The notes: generated by a model from the sequence alone, not told the origin. DNA of 64,000 nt from Pseudomonadaceae bacterium (GCA_024743175.1 JANSXA010000011.1:62001-126000); one strand, 5' to 3'. Numbered from the stretch's first letter, positions 1 to 10,076 are shown. Made by a program: numbers and translations.

Positions 1-242
1 TCGGCTTTACTCGCGCCAAGCATTTCTTCTCCACCCAGCACAATGGAGCCGCTGGGATGTGATGCCTGGGGGTAAGGCAACAGCTGTAGAACAGAGAGCG
101 CACTGACAGATTTACCGGAGCCGGACTCGCCGACCAGAGCAACAATTTCACCAGCATTCAGATAAAACGATACGCCGTCGACGACAGTTGTGTCGCCGAA
201 TTTGACGGATAAGTTGTCGACCTCAAGAATGCGGTCAGTCAT
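1..242 (-). CDS. yejF: ABC transporter ATP-binding protein (peptide/microcin C type), partial N-terminus
   Basis: Reverse complement reads MTDRILEVDNLSVKFGDTTVVDGVSFYLNAGEIVALVGESGSGKS (Walker A), upstream-adjacent to yejE/B/A; runs off the window edge. Confidence 0.85.
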   Translation of the reverse strand, partial: MTDRILEVDNLSVKFGDTTVVDGVSFYLNAGEIVALVGESGSGKSVSALSVLQLLPYPQASHPSGSIVLGGEEMLGASKA

Positions 243-1266
243 GGCGCGTCGAGCCGATGGTGCGGCGTGGATCAAACGCGTCACGCACGCCTTCGCCGAC
301 AAATATCAGCAGCGTCAGCATGGTGGCCAGCGTGGCAAAAACCGACAGCCCCAGCCACGGTGCCTGCAGATTGGCCTGGGCCTGAGTAAGCAGCCGGCCC
401 AGCGATGGATAATCCAGCGGTAGACCCAGATTCAGAAAGTCCAGTGCGGTCAAGGTGGCAATAGATGAATTCAGCAGGAAAGGTGTATAAGTCAGCGCTG
501 CCGTCATCGCGTTGGGTAGCACATGGCGCAGCATGATGGTCAGGTTGCCTACACCCATGGCGCGCGCAGCGCGGACAAATTCAAAATTTCGAGCGCGCAG
601 AAATTCTGCGCGTACCACCCCAGTCAAAGCCATCCAGCTGAACAGGGTCAGGGTCACCAGCATCCAGAAAAAGGTGGGTTCAACGATACTGTTGAGGATG
701 ATCAGCACAAACAGCACAGGCAGACCTGTCCAGATCTCGACCATACGCTGGCCAATAAGATCAGTGAGCCCGCCAAAATAACCCTGCAGGGCGCCAACAG
801 TAATGCCGATAAAGGATGCCAGCACCGTCATCGACAACCCAAACAGAACAGATAAGCGGAAGCCATAGATCAGCTTCGCCAGCACATCGTTGCCGGAGCT
901 GTCGGTACCCAGCCAGTGTTCGCCGTCTGGCGGATGCGGTAAAGGCAACTCAACGTCCCAGTTGATGGTGTTGTGTGAATAACGGATCAGCGGCCACAGC
1001 ACCAGGCCTTCACTGATCAGGTCTGCCACAAAAGGGTCACGATAATCAGCTGCAGAAGGCAGCACACCACCCAATTCGGTTTCGGAATAGTCTATCAGCA
1101 TCGGCACAAACAACTTTCCCTTCAAAACCATGAAGATGGGACGGTCGTTGGCGATCATCTCTGCACACAGGGTTATGACAAACAGCACCAGAAAAATACG
1201 CAGGGACCAAAGCGCCCTGCGATTGGCGCGGAAATTGGCAATGCGTCTGGCGTTGATCGGGCTCAT
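235..1266 (-). CDS. yejE: ABC transporter permease (YejE-like)
   Basis: DppC/OppC-type permease; order A-B-E-F matches the yej operon. Confidence 0.9.
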   Translation of the reverse strand: MSPINARRIANFRANRRALWSLRIFLVLFVITLCAEMIANDRPIFMVLKGKLFVPMLIDYSETELGGVLPSAADYRDPFVADLISEGLVLWPLIRYSHNTINWDVELPLPHPPDGEHWLGTDSSGNDVLAKLIYGFRLSVLFGLSMTVLASFIGITVGALQGYFGGLTDLIGQRMVEIWTGLPVLFVLIILNSIVEPTFFWMLVTLTLFSWMALTGVVRAEFLRARNFEFVRAARAMGVGNLTIMLRHVLPNAMTAALTYTPFLLNSSIATLTALDFLNLGLPLDYPSLGRLLTQAQANLQAPWLGLSVFATLATMLTLLIFVGEGVRDAFDPRRTIGSTRHD

Positions 1267-1268
1267 GG

Positions 1269-2342
1269 TCAGCGCGACTCGAAATCAATGCGCGGGTCAA
1301 CAAACACATACACCATGTCGCCGATCAGCTGCATGACCAGGCCAACCAGGGTGAAGGCGAACAAAGTCCCAAACAGAATCGGAAAATCTCGCGTCATTGC
1401 CGCTTCAAAACCCAGTAAGCCCAGGCCGTCCAGAGAAAATATGACTTCGATGAGCAGGGCGCCGGTGAACAGGATGCCAACAAATGCGGCAGGGAAGCCG
1501 GCGATAACAATCAGCATCGCATTGCGAAACACATGCCCATAAAGCACCCGCTGTTCGGTTAATCCTTTAGCGCGAGCAGTCAGCACAAACTGTTTTGAAA
1601 GCTCTTCAAGAAATGAGTTTTTTGTCAGCATCGACAAAGTCGCAAACCCACCCAGAGTCAGCGCGGTGAGCGGCAGCGCCAGGTGCCAGAAGTAGTCAAG
1701 AATCTGTGCCATCAGGGACATCTCGCTGAAGCCTTCCGAAGTGAGTCCGCGCAGTGGGAACCACGCCAGATAATTGCCGCCGGCAAAAATAATGATCAGC
1801 AGAATGGAAAAAAGAAACCCCGGAATCGCGTAAGCAGAAAACAGCAGAGCACTAGTGGCGACATCGAACCGGCTGCCGTCGCGTACCGCTTTCGCGATAC
1901 CCAGTGGAATTGAGATGCAGTAAATCAGCAGCAGCGACCACAGACCCAGGGAAATGGACACCGGCAGTCTTTCAATCACTAGATCAACCACCGGTCGGTC
2001 CTGAAAATAACTGTCGCCAAAATCAAAGCGCAGATAGTTCCAGATCATCAGGAAGAAGCGTTCGTGTGCTGGCTTGTCAAAACCAAACTGCTTTTCCAGC
2101 TTGGCGAGAAATTCAGGATCAAGACCAGCTGAACCCTGGTAACTCGAACTGCCGCTGGGTCCTTGCGCACCCGCCGCAGAAATATTTGCCGTAGCGCCGC
2201 CCATGGTCATGCCCGAGGCTTCGGCTATGGCCTGCTCTACCGGGCCACCCGGCGCAAACTGCACAATTACAAAGTTGATGGCGATGATGCCAAACAGGGT
2301 TGGAATGATCAGCAGCAGGCGTTTGAGCAGATAACGCCCCAT
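1269..2342 (-). CDS. yejB: ABC transporter permease (YejB-like)
   Basis: MGRYLLKRLLLIIPTLFGIIAINFVIVQFAPGGPVEQ, typical YejB N-terminus. Confidence 0.92.
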   Translation of the reverse strand: MGRYLLKRLLLIIPTLFGIIAINFVIVQFAPGGPVEQAIAEASGMTMGGATANISAAGAQGPSGSSSYQGSAGLDPEFLAKLEKQFGFDKPAHERFFLMIWNYLRFDFGDSYFQDRPVVDLVIERLPVSISLGLWSLLLIYCISIPLGIAKAVRDGSRFDVATSALLFSAYAIPGFLFSILLIIIFAGGNYLAWFPLRGLTSEGFSEMSLMAQILDYFWHLALPLTALTLGGFATLSMLTKNSFLEELSKQFVLTARAKGLTEQRVLYGHVFRNAMLIVIAGFPAAFVGILFTGALLIEVIFSLDGLGLLGFEAAMTRDFPILFGTLFAFTLVGLVMQLIGDMVYVFVDPRIDFESR

Positions 2343-4240
2343 CAGCGACCCGTTCTGCCCAGGTAAGCCTGTACGGCTGCGGCTTTGTCTTTATCCCACC
2401 ACCACGTATCGCGATAACCGATGCGTAACAGCGGTTCGGTTTCTTTGTAACCGAATTTATCCCACCAGACGAGACCGTGGCTTGAGCGTGATGTGCCCGG
2501 CATGAAATAGAAATTCCACAACAGCACTCTGTCCAGAGCGTGAATGGCGGCGAGGAACTCGCGTTCATTGCTGGCACGGTTAACCGCTTCGATCAGCTGG
2601 TCAACGGCAGGATCTTTCATATGCGGCCAGTTGTAACTGTACGCTTGTTCAGCGGCGGCTGAAGAGAAATTATTCTGCAGCAACACAGTGGGTGTGTTGT
2701 TGGGTAAAAACCAGATTGCGCCACCATCAAAGTCTCCCGAACGCATTCGATACAGCCAGTTGGAGACTTCCGGCGCGACGATGCTGGCGTGTATGCCCAG
2801 ACGCTCAAGAACGCGCTTGTAAGGAATCCAGGAAAATCCGAGCGCGGTAGACACCGCAACCAGTTGCAGTTCGAAAGGTTCACCGGTGGTTTTATTGACC
2901 ATTACGTTGTCGCGAATTTCCCAGCCAGCCGCGTCGAAAAGCTCGATGGCGCGCAGGATGTTGGCCCGATTAAAGCCTTGTCCAGCGCCAGGCGGAGGGC
3001 CAAACTCTTCGCTGAATACCCTGGGAGGGATCTGCTCGCGCAGCGGTTCCAGCAGTTCAAGTTCATCTGCAGACGGCAGGCCGCTGCTGGCCATCCTGGA
3101 ATTGTGGAAGAAGCTGCGTGCCAAGGACCAGAAGCCGCGTTGAACTGCTTCATTGCCCCAGGCGGGATCACGCACTAACCAGAGCGCTTCGCGGATTCGT
3201 ATGTCCTTGAACCGGTCCTGCCGCAGATTCCAGAAGATAGGCCACCATAACCCCGAAGGTAAGGACACCTTTTTGGCTTCCTGTTTGAAGAAGCCGGCTT
3301 CTTTGGCGGGAGTTTCATAAGAGCGAAACCAGCGACCGGGAACTTCTTCTTCGCGCAAATCTGAAACGTGGCTTTTCACAGCTTCGTGGCGCACCTGGTC
3401 GTCGCGGAAATAGTCATACTTGATCACATCAAAGTTATAACGGCCTCGATTGACCGGCAGCTCGGCGCCCCAGTAGTCGGGTACCCGTTCATATTCAATC
3501 CAGCGGCCGATTTTGAAATCTTTGACCCGATAGGGACCGCTGCCCAGAGGTGGTTCGACAGAGGTTTTTGCAGGATCGCGTGTAGCCCAGTAGTGTTTTG
3601 GCAGAACGGGCACGGCGCCGATTCTATAGGGTAGTACCGGATCGCCCTGGTAAGCCTCGTGAATCAGATAACGCACTTCACCAGGGCCGATCACCTGAGC
3701 TTCGGTGAATGCGGAAAAAGGCTGCGAGATAGTTGGCGCGGCGTGAGTCTGGTAGACCTCAAAAGAAAACAGCAGATCATCGACGGTTACCGGTCTGCCA
3801 TCGTGCCAGCGGGCTTCCTTGCGCAGCTTGAAAGCAACCCAATCGCCACCTTCAGCGTAATACACGCCTTCAGCGAGCAGGCCGTAGCGACTGGCCGGTT
3901 CATCTCGCGCCTCTTCCAGCAAGCGATCATAGATATGGCTGTAGTAACTTTCCCAGAAAGATACCCCCAACACGGTACGACCCTTGGTTGCCCAGGACAC
4001 AAAATTATCCCAGTTTCCCTGTTCGCCAAGACGGATGGTGCCGCCTTTTGGCGCGCCCGGGTTAACGTACTCAAAATGACTGAATCCTGGTTGGTACTTC
4101 AGTTCTGAGAGATAGGCATAACCGTGCTGGTAGGGAATACCACTGGCCGTTGCCGGCGACAGGTCGTATTCATCTGCGGCAAGCTTCACAGTGCTGGTGC
4201 TGAACAGCAGAACAATCGCCAGACGTATCCAGACATGCAT
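2342..4240 (-). CDS. yejA: Extracellular solute-binding protein, peptide ABC transporter (YejA-like)
   Basis: SBP family 5 sequence (GGTIRLGEQGNWDNF; WHDGRPVTVDDLLFSFE). Confidence 0.9.
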   Translation of the reverse strand: MHVWIRLAIVLLFSTSTVKLAADEYDLSPATASGIPYQHGYAYLSELKYQPGFSHFEYVNPGAPKGGTIRLGEQGNWDNFVSWATKGRTVLGVSFWESYYSHIYDRLLEEARDEPASRYGLLAEGVYYAEGGDWVAFKLRKEARWHDGRPVTVDDLLFSFEVYQTHAAPTISQPFSAFTEAQVIGPGEVRYLIHEAYQGDPVLPYRIGAVPVLPKHYWATRDPAKTSVEPPLGSGPYRVKDFKIGRWIEYERVPDYWGAELPVNRGRYNFDVIKYDYFRDDQVRHEAVKSHVSDLREEEVPGRWFRSYETPAKEAGFFKQEAKKVSLPSGLWWPIFWNLRQDRFKDIRIREALWLVRDPAWGNEAVQRGFWSLARSFFHNSRMASSGLPSADELELLEPLREQIPPRVFSEEFGPPPGAGQGFNRANILRAIELFDAAGWEIRDNVMVNKTTGEPFELQLVAVSTALGFSWIPYKRVLERLGIHASIVAPEVSNWLYRMRSGDFDGGAIWFLPNNTPTVLLQNNFSSAAAEQAYSYNWPHMKDPAVDQLIEAVNRASNEREFLAAIHALDRVLLWNFYFMPGTSRSSHGLVWWDKFGYKETEPLLRIGYRDTWWWDKDKAAAVQAYLGRTGR

Positions 4241-4262
4241 CTACAGGCGTTCCCCAAAGCCT

Positions 4263-4284
4263 TCGATATACCTGACTATATCGA
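4263..4284. promoter_or_regulatory. Inverted repeat TCGATATA-N6-TATATCGA upstream of yejA (candidate operator)
   Basis: Perfect 8-bp arms, 6-nt spacer, 23 nt upstream of yejA start. Confidence 0.45.
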
Positions 4285-4335
4285 GACGGGGCATAACTAT
4301 GAAGCGTTTAAACTCAAGAGAACGTCGTAAAAACC

Positions 4336-4782
4336 TTATAGATCCGGCTTAAAGCGGAAAGTTTTAGCTGGGGGTGTCGGCTCAACAGGCGCGTTTGTTT
4401 TATGGCCACGGCCCGGACGACGGGGCTGTGGGTAGAACAGCGGGTAGCGTTCGACTGCTGGCTGTGCCGGCTGTTGTTGCGCAACAGGCGCATTGGCCTG
4501 TTGTGAACGTGCCAGCGCCTCGCGCTGAGCTTCTCGTGTCAGTCGAGCCTGCTCAAGTGATTGCGCAACGCTCAGCATCTGATAGATGAGTTCGTCGGAA
4601 CTCAAACTCTCGGCTTTACTCTGATGCAGCACAATCGTTTCGGAAGATGGATGCTCGATGTCGGAAAAAACCGTTTCGCCAAACTCACCAATACTCTGAT
4701 AGGCGAGCGTTTCAGCAGCAACCGGCCAGCTGACTACTGTAAGCAGACCTGCAAAAATGACCCTAGCCAGTGGGGATTTCAA
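4336..4782 (-). CDS. Hypothetical secreted protein (DUF4124-like)
   Basis: Signal peptide, ETLAYQSIGEFGETVFSDIEHP, Q/P-rich C-terminus. Confidence 0.6.
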   Translation of the reverse strand: MKSPLARVIFAGLLTVVSWPVAAETLAYQSIGEFGETVFSDIEHPSSETIVLHQSKAESLSSDELIYQMLSVAQSLEQARLTREAQREALARSQQANAPVAQQQPAQPAVERYPLFYPQPRRPGRGHKTNAPVEPTPPAKTFRFKPDL

Positions 4783-5167
4783 TTTGCACCTCCACGCCTT
4801 CCAGCATATCTTTTATTTGTTCAGGTTCTTCATTTATCAGTAATCCACCTCTCAGCTTGGTCTTTCTGTCTGTTTCGGCGGGTTCAAACAGGTTGGGTAA
4901 AAGTCGTTCACGCGGATTGATGCTGCCATCTACACCCTCGTCAACAATGTCGTCTAAGAGCTCCGACGAGAGATTGATTGGTTCTGGTTCTGGTTCGGTC
5001 TTGGGGTCTGGCTCTGCGACTGGTTCTGGTTCAGGCTCTGGCAGAGTCTCTACTGAATTGTCCGTGGGTGTGGAGGCCTTATTGCTGGAATCGCCACCAC
5101 ACGCGCTCAACAGCAGGCACAAAAGCAACGTGTAGGTACCGGTTTTAAGCGTTATCAAGACGTTCAT
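4763..5167 (-). CDS. Hypothetical lipoprotein with E/D-P repeat linker
   Basis: Lipobox LLSAC; EPEPEPVAEPDPKTEPEPEP repeat. Confidence 0.65.
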   Translation of the reverse strand: MNVLITLKTGTYTLLLCLLLSACGGDSSNKASTPTDNSVETLPEPEPEPVAEPDPKTEPEPEPINLSSELLDDIVDEGVDGSINPRERLLPNLFEPAETDRKTKLRGGLLINEEPEQIKDMLEGVEVQIEIPTG

Positions 5168-5310
5168 CTTCTCAAAGTATCAATTCTGGCGTTGATTACC
5201 AACGTCAGCCTGCATGGGTTTCTTCCGGGCCGGCTTTGTTTGCCTGTCTTTTGCATAGTTTTGATCAAAACTTGTAGGCAAGGTTCCTTCTGCAGATTAG
5301 GCTGCGCCGC

Positions 5311-6714
5311 ATGAATCTGATCTGGCGAAGAAGTACGGTTGTTGCGTTTGTTCTGCTGGCACTGCCGGGGCTGGTGGCAGCGCTGCTGCGCCTGCAGAGC
5401 GAGCCTACCGACGCGCTGGGTTGGGCCTGGCTGGGCTTTGTAGTGCTGTTGATCAGTGCAACATTGATTGGTTCAGGGACAAGGCGCCTCAGTAGAGCGC
5501 TGGTTGGTTTACTGGTAGGCGCGGCGCTGGCCCTGTCTTTATGGTTTGGGGCGGATACGCTGCTGGGTACTGCAGGTGTCGTCGGATGGTTTGCCGTGCT
5601 GGTAACAACCTGTGGTGATTTCGTCAGTCGCGACGCGCGTCGTCCGGACTCACTCGCCGACTTTTATGCGGCGGCGGTGAAAGCCCGCCGCGTGCGGAAT
5701 AATCCTGAACAGCAGGAAATAGTAGAGCGCCTGGACCAGCTGGCAGTGGCGTTTGCACATTATGAAAGCAAACGTCACCTGCCCTGGGCAAGCCTGCTGC
5801 GCGCGCCTCAGGGTGTTTATCTGCATGGTCCTGCGGGCCGCGGCAAAAGTTTCCTGCTCGACGGTATGTACGACATTTCCACCTCCAGCGTGAAAGCTCG
5901 GTTTCATTTTCACGAACTGATGAGTGCACTGAATACGCGCGTTAACGCAAGCCCACCCATTCGGTTTGAGCACGCGGTGCGTTCACTTGCGCCCCGGGCG
6001 AGCCTGATTGTTGTTGATGAGGTTAATGTTCTGGACGTGGCCAGTGCAATTCTATTCAGCCGCCTGATGTCTGGCTGGTGGCAACGCGGCTGCACGGTGT
6101 GTATCAGTTCCAATCAGAGCCCGGAACAGCTTTTTCGCAGCGTATCCTCCAGCCACGATGACATCAGGAAGCTGACCGAATCGATCCGTGAACACATGCA
6201 GGTCATGTCCCTGGAAGGCGCTGATGATTATCGCCTGCAGAAGCTTTCGGCTGACGATTTATATCAATATCCCAGCAGCGCTGCGACGCCTGCCCGGTTT
6301 CTTGAAATTGTTGAGCTGCTGGCAGAAAGCCCGCCAAATACTGAACCGGTTCCGGTCGGGGACCGCCTGGTCCCTTGCCGCCAGCAGGCCCTCGGCGTGG
6401 CCTGGTTTGATTTTGCCGGGTTGTGTGGTGGGCCACACAGTTATGAAGACTATCTGGCGCTGGCGGCACGTTATCCGAATCTGCTGGTGTCAGACATTCC
6501 TCAGATCAACCAATTGGATCAGGCGCGCCGCTTTGCCTGGTTAGTAGAAATAGTTTATGACGCCAGAAAACGGCTGATCCTGAGTGCGCATGTGCCAAGG
6601 GATGAGCTGTTTACCCAGTTACTTTCCGGTAAAGAACACGACATAGATTATGTGAAGATCGTCAGCCGCCTGGCAGAAATGCAGTCGTCTGAGTACAACT
6701 ATTCGCTGGCGTAG
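5311..6714 (+). CDS. AFG1/ZapE-like ATPase with N-terminal transmembrane region
   Basis: GVYLHGPAGRGKSFLLDGMYD Walker A and LIVVDEVNVLDVASAILFSRLM Walker B as in AFG1/ZapE; about 90 hydrophobic N-terminal residues. Confidence 0.8.
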   Translation: MNLIWRRSTVVAFVLLALPGLVAALLRLQSEPTDALGWAWLGFVVLLISATLIGSGTRRLSRALVGLLVGAALALSLWFGADTLLGTAGVVGWFAVLVTTCGDFVSRDARRPDSLADFYAAAVKARRVRNNPEQQEIVERLDQLAVAFAHYESKRHLPWASLLRAPQGVYLHGPAGRGKSFLLDGMYDISTSSVKARFHFHELMSALNTRVNASPPIRFEHAVRSLAPRASLIVVDEVNVLDVASAILFSRLMSGWWQRGCTVCISSNQSPEQLFRSVSSSHDDIRKLTESIREHMQVMSLEGADDYRLQKLSADDLYQYPSSAATPARFLEIVELLAESPPNTEPVPVGDRLVPCRQQALGVAWFDFAGLCGGPHSYEDYLALAARYPNLLVSDIPQINQLDQARRFAWLVEIVYDARKRLILSAHVPRDELFTQLLSGKEHDIDYVKIVSRLAEMQSSEYNYSLA

Positions 6715-6743
6715 AACTATCACGGAAAAAAGCTGCAGGCATA

Positions 6744-6783
6744 AAAAAACCGCTGATCAGCTGCTGCCAATCAGCGGTTTTCT
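6744..6783. terminator. Bidirectional intrinsic terminator
   Basis: AAAACCGCTGA...TCAGCGGTTTT stem between convergent genes. Confidence 0.8.
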
Positions 6784-6798
6784 AACCGTCAACTCGAA

Positions 6799-8607
6799 TT
6801 AACGAGCGCTGGCGACTTCCTGAGTCTGCTTGTCCATGCCTCGCTCAGCACGCATCTGCACTGATTCTTCTTCGGTTAAGAAGCGGAACAGCATGGCGCC
6901 GAACAGCATTTCTTCCCAGGACTGCTCGCCCCAGGTCACTTCAGCAGTAGGGTCAGGGTTCGCTTTGTTCTGAGCTGAATTGTCCCACCAGCCTGTTTGT
7001 ACCAGAACCGTGCCAGCAGGAATGAACTTGGGTTCTTCAAATTCATAATCTGTCTGCCAGTTGAAGTCATAGTTCGGTACTGACAACAGCATCTCTTCGG
7101 TGCCATCAGGGTATTTCGCGATGAAGTTGGCTGCCTTACCGCGGAAGTGCGCGTGAGGCATCAGGTTATACAACAGCGCATCTTTGGGAATGGTGCGCTC
7201 AACGGTTTCCATGTGATTCGACGCATGTGGTGGAATCTTAATTCGCGGGTTTGCGGTAAACATGGAAATGATCGGATGTGTCGGTGGCTCATCGTAGACC
7301 CAGACACCCATTTTAGACTCGTCCACGGTAGCGCGACCAACCGGGGTGTAATGCATCTGAAATTCGATGGTGGCATCAGCAGGCAGGAACGTACCGGTAC
7401 CGTCAGGATAAGCCTGATTGGTGATACCAGGTGCGTAGCCGCGCAGGCCGCCTTTACGATTCAGCTGACCTTTATATTTACCTTCAGTCATCACGTCGCC
7501 GAAAGTGGTAATGGTGTGGTGCAGTACTGCGCGATCGCCCGGCAGAATTTCAGCCGCATGTACCCAGACGTCTTTGCCTATGGGGTTGTCGACCAGGTGA
7601 TACTGATAGTCCACCACGCCGGTTGCCGGAATTTCCATGGCTGGAATATCAATGATGTAGTCCGGGTCACCCAACGCTTCTGAAGTTGTCCACTCCGAAT
7701 ACTCAGTATCCAGATTGGCCAGCAGGTCTTCACCTTCGCCTCGCGGCGCACCAGCTTCAATCCAGTGCACCAGGGTCTTAACTTCGTCGTCGCTCAAAGA
7801 ACGATCGTTAGCCCATTCGCCATGTGCAGGGTCTGCGTGCCAGGGGGGCATACGCTGGGTACGCACCACTTCGCGGATCATCAGAGAGAAACCGCGCACC
7901 ATGTTGTAGTCGGTCATAGCCCATGGGCCAATGCCGCCTTCACGGTGACAGCTGACACAGTTGTCCGCCAGGATGGGGGCAATGTCTTTGCTGTATGAAA
8001 TATCTGCGTGGCTCGCACGTGCGGTTTTTTCAGGGAAGTTGATCAGGCAGCCGAGTGAGTCGGTGCTGGCCAGAGCTACCGGCTCGCCAGCTGTCATGTT
8101 GGCAACTGCATCGCGCAGGTAGTGAGCAGATGCTTCTTTCTTCTGGTTCTCATACGTCAGGCGATCATCAAGAGCGCCGCTGTAGGCCACTGTCCAGGTC
8201 TTAGGATCAACAACAAACACCTCACCAGTACGCACCAGATCCAGCGACTCGCCAATAATCTGGGTATCGTCCATCAGGATTGGGATATCGTAGCCATACT
8301 CTTTGGCTTCTTTGGTGATGCTGGCGCGATTGTCCTGCAGATTAGAGTTGAGCATGAAAAATTTGACGTTCTGATCGGCAAATTCATCGCGTAATTCAGC
8401 AAATCGAGGCGCTGCGTTGCGCACAATCGGGCATCCGTTGCCTTGTACGAGGAATACCACAGCATCGAGGTTGCTGTAATAGTACAGTTCATGGGAATCG
8501 CCGGTATGCGCCAGCAAGCGGAAGTTTTCTACCCGCTCACCGACCTCAACGGCCCATGCTGAGGTGGCGACACAAGCCGCAACCAGAATTGAAACGATAC
8601 GAAACAT
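6799..8607 (-). CDS. Redoxin - cytochrome c - copper type II ascorbate-dependent monooxygenase-like fusion
   Basis: N-terminal AhpC/TSA-like domain (VQGNGCPIVRNAAP), CVSCH haem motif, C-terminal HHTITTF / HMETVERTIPKDALLYNLMPHAHFRG typical of Cu monooxygenase C-domain; start set at MFRIVS. Confidence 0.8.
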   Translation of the reverse strand: MFRIVSILVAACVATSAWAVEVGERVENFRLLAHTGDSHELYYYSNLDAVVFLVQGNGCPIVRNAAPRFAELRDEFADQNVKFFMLNSNLQDNRASITKEAKEYGYDIPILMDDTQIIGESLDLVRTGEVFVVDPKTWTVAYSGALDDRLTYENQKKEASAHYLRDAVANMTAGEPVALASTDSLGCLINFPEKTARASHADISYSKDIAPILADNCVSCHREGGIGPWAMTDYNMVRGFSLMIREVVRTQRMPPWHADPAHGEWANDRSLSDDEVKTLVHWIEAGAPRGEGEDLLANLDTEYSEWTTSEALGDPDYIIDIPAMEIPATGVVDYQYHLVDNPIGKDVWVHAAEILPGDRAVLHHTITTFGDVMTEGKYKGQLNRKGGLRGYAPGITNQAYPDGTGTFLPADATIEFQMHYTPVGRATVDESKMGVWVYDEPPTHPIISMFTANPRIKIPPHASNHMETVERTIPKDALLYNLMPHAHFRGKAANFIAKYPDGTEEMLLSVPNYDFNWQTDYEFEEPKFIPAGTVLVQTGWWDNSAQNKANPDPTAEVTWGEQSWEEMLFGAMLFRFLTEEESVQMRAERGMDKQTQEVASAR

Positions 8608-8764
8608 CGGTCTCTCCCATGTTCTCAAAAAAGATAGGTTTACTAAAGTTACCAAACTACTCAATTCAGTAACAGTATTTAGTTAAGCAGAATTGCGCGC
8701 GCCTGCGCGCCAGCGGCGTTGCTGTGGTTATACTGGCGTTGAATTGCTTCCCGGGGAGACGGAT

Positions 8765-9931
8765 ATGAGTGAGTTGGGTTATCCATTGGCTGGATTGAAA
8801 GTTCTGGACTTTTCCAGGGTGTTGGCAGGCCCTTTTGCCGGGCGCATGTTGAGTGATCTGGGCGCTGACGTGGTGAAGATCGAACCGCCGGATGGTGATG
8901 TGACGCGCTTGTGGGGCAAAGTCATTGCCGGAGTACCGGGTTATTACCATCAGCAGAATGCCGGCAAGCGCAATATCTGTGTTGACCTGCGCGCATCAGG
9001 TGCGCGGGAACTGATGCTTGAAATGGCTGCGGAAGCGGACATTGTCATTGAAAATTACAGACCTGATGTGATGGATCGGCTCGGTCTGGGCTACGACGAT
9101 CTGTCTGCTGTGAACGGCAGGCTGATCATGCTGTCGATCTCTGGATTTGGCAGGAATGGACCCGAAAGCCATCGCGCGGCATATGCGCCGATTGTGCATG
9201 CTGAAACAGGCCTGATGGCGCGTCAGGCCCAGCGATGGGATATTCCATTTTCAGACCTGCCACTTTCTGTTGCCGACACCAATGCCTCTCTGCACGGTCT
9301 TGTCGGGCTGCTTGCAGCGGTGATTCAGCGTCAAAGCACCGGCCAGGGTCAGCATATTGATATCGCCATGATGGATGCAACGATTGCCACTGATGATCAA
9401 ACCCACTACGCCATTGAAGCCGCCGGCGGCAGCGGCCCTTTACCGAATGAAACCTGGGAAACCGGTGCCGGACCGATACTGGTGTCTGCAGACATCCGCT
9501 ACTTCTGGAAACAGCTGAGCACCCGCCTCGGCGTTGCGGATCCGGCAAACGCCGAAACGCCGTTCAAAGAAAAAATAGCCCTGCGCCGGGCGTGTATAAA
9601 GTCGTACATGGCGGCACTGAACAGCCTGGAAGAAGTAGAAGCCGGCATGGCTGAAATGAATCTGGCCTGGGGTGAAGTCCGAGATCCAACAGATATTGTC
9701 AATCAGGTGACTGTGAAACATCGTGGCGTGATCACTCAGGTGGATGATCGGCAGGGGGGCACGCGACCCGTGACCCAGTCACCATATAGATTCTCCAAAG
9801 CGAAAAGCGGGGTGCGTGGTCCTGCGCCTCACCGAGGTGAGCACAATAACGAGGTGCTTAACCAGTGGCTGGGTAAAAGTGAGCAGGAAATAGAGACCCT
9901 GCGCGCACAGAATATTCTGCAGGCGGAATAA
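8765..9931 (+). CDS. CaiB/BaiF family CoA transferase
   Basis: LAGLKVLDFSRVLAGPFAGRMLSDLGADVVKIEPPDGD. Confidence 0.95.
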   Translation: MSELGYPLAGLKVLDFSRVLAGPFAGRMLSDLGADVVKIEPPDGDVTRLWGKVIAGVPGYYHQQNAGKRNICVDLRASGARELMLEMAAEADIVIENYRPDVMDRLGLGYDDLSAVNGRLIMLSISGFGRNGPESHRAAYAPIVHAETGLMARQAQRWDIPFSDLPLSVADTNASLHGLVGLLAAVIQRQSTGQGQHIDIAMMDATIATDDQTHYAIEAAGGSGPLPNETWETGAGPILVSADIRYFWKQLSTRLGVADPANAETPFKEKIALRRACIKSYMAALNSLEEVEAGMAEMNLAWGEVRDPTDIVNQVTVKHRGVITQVDDRQGGTRPVTQSPYRFSKAKSGVRGPAPHRGEHNNEVLNQWLGKSEQEIETLRAQNILQAE

Positions 9932-10076
9932 GCTGGTCTCGCAGTGTCAGAAGATGCTGCCTGCCAGCACGCTGATGCTCGAAATGTCGTCATCCTCATA
10001 GTTCATGTCTTGTTGACCGGTCTTTGCTAGAGTAGCGCGCCAGCAGCATTGCAGAATTAGCAGGTAGGAGACCGGT

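Noticed and set aside
5311-6714. Calling this gene zapE outright
   Set aside because: Membrane-anchored N-terminus and diverged Walker B make a direct orthologue call unsafe.
7147-7683. 178-aa plus-strand ORF opposite the copper monooxygenase-like gene
   Set aside because: Antisense shadow; the minus-strand frame has clear motifs.
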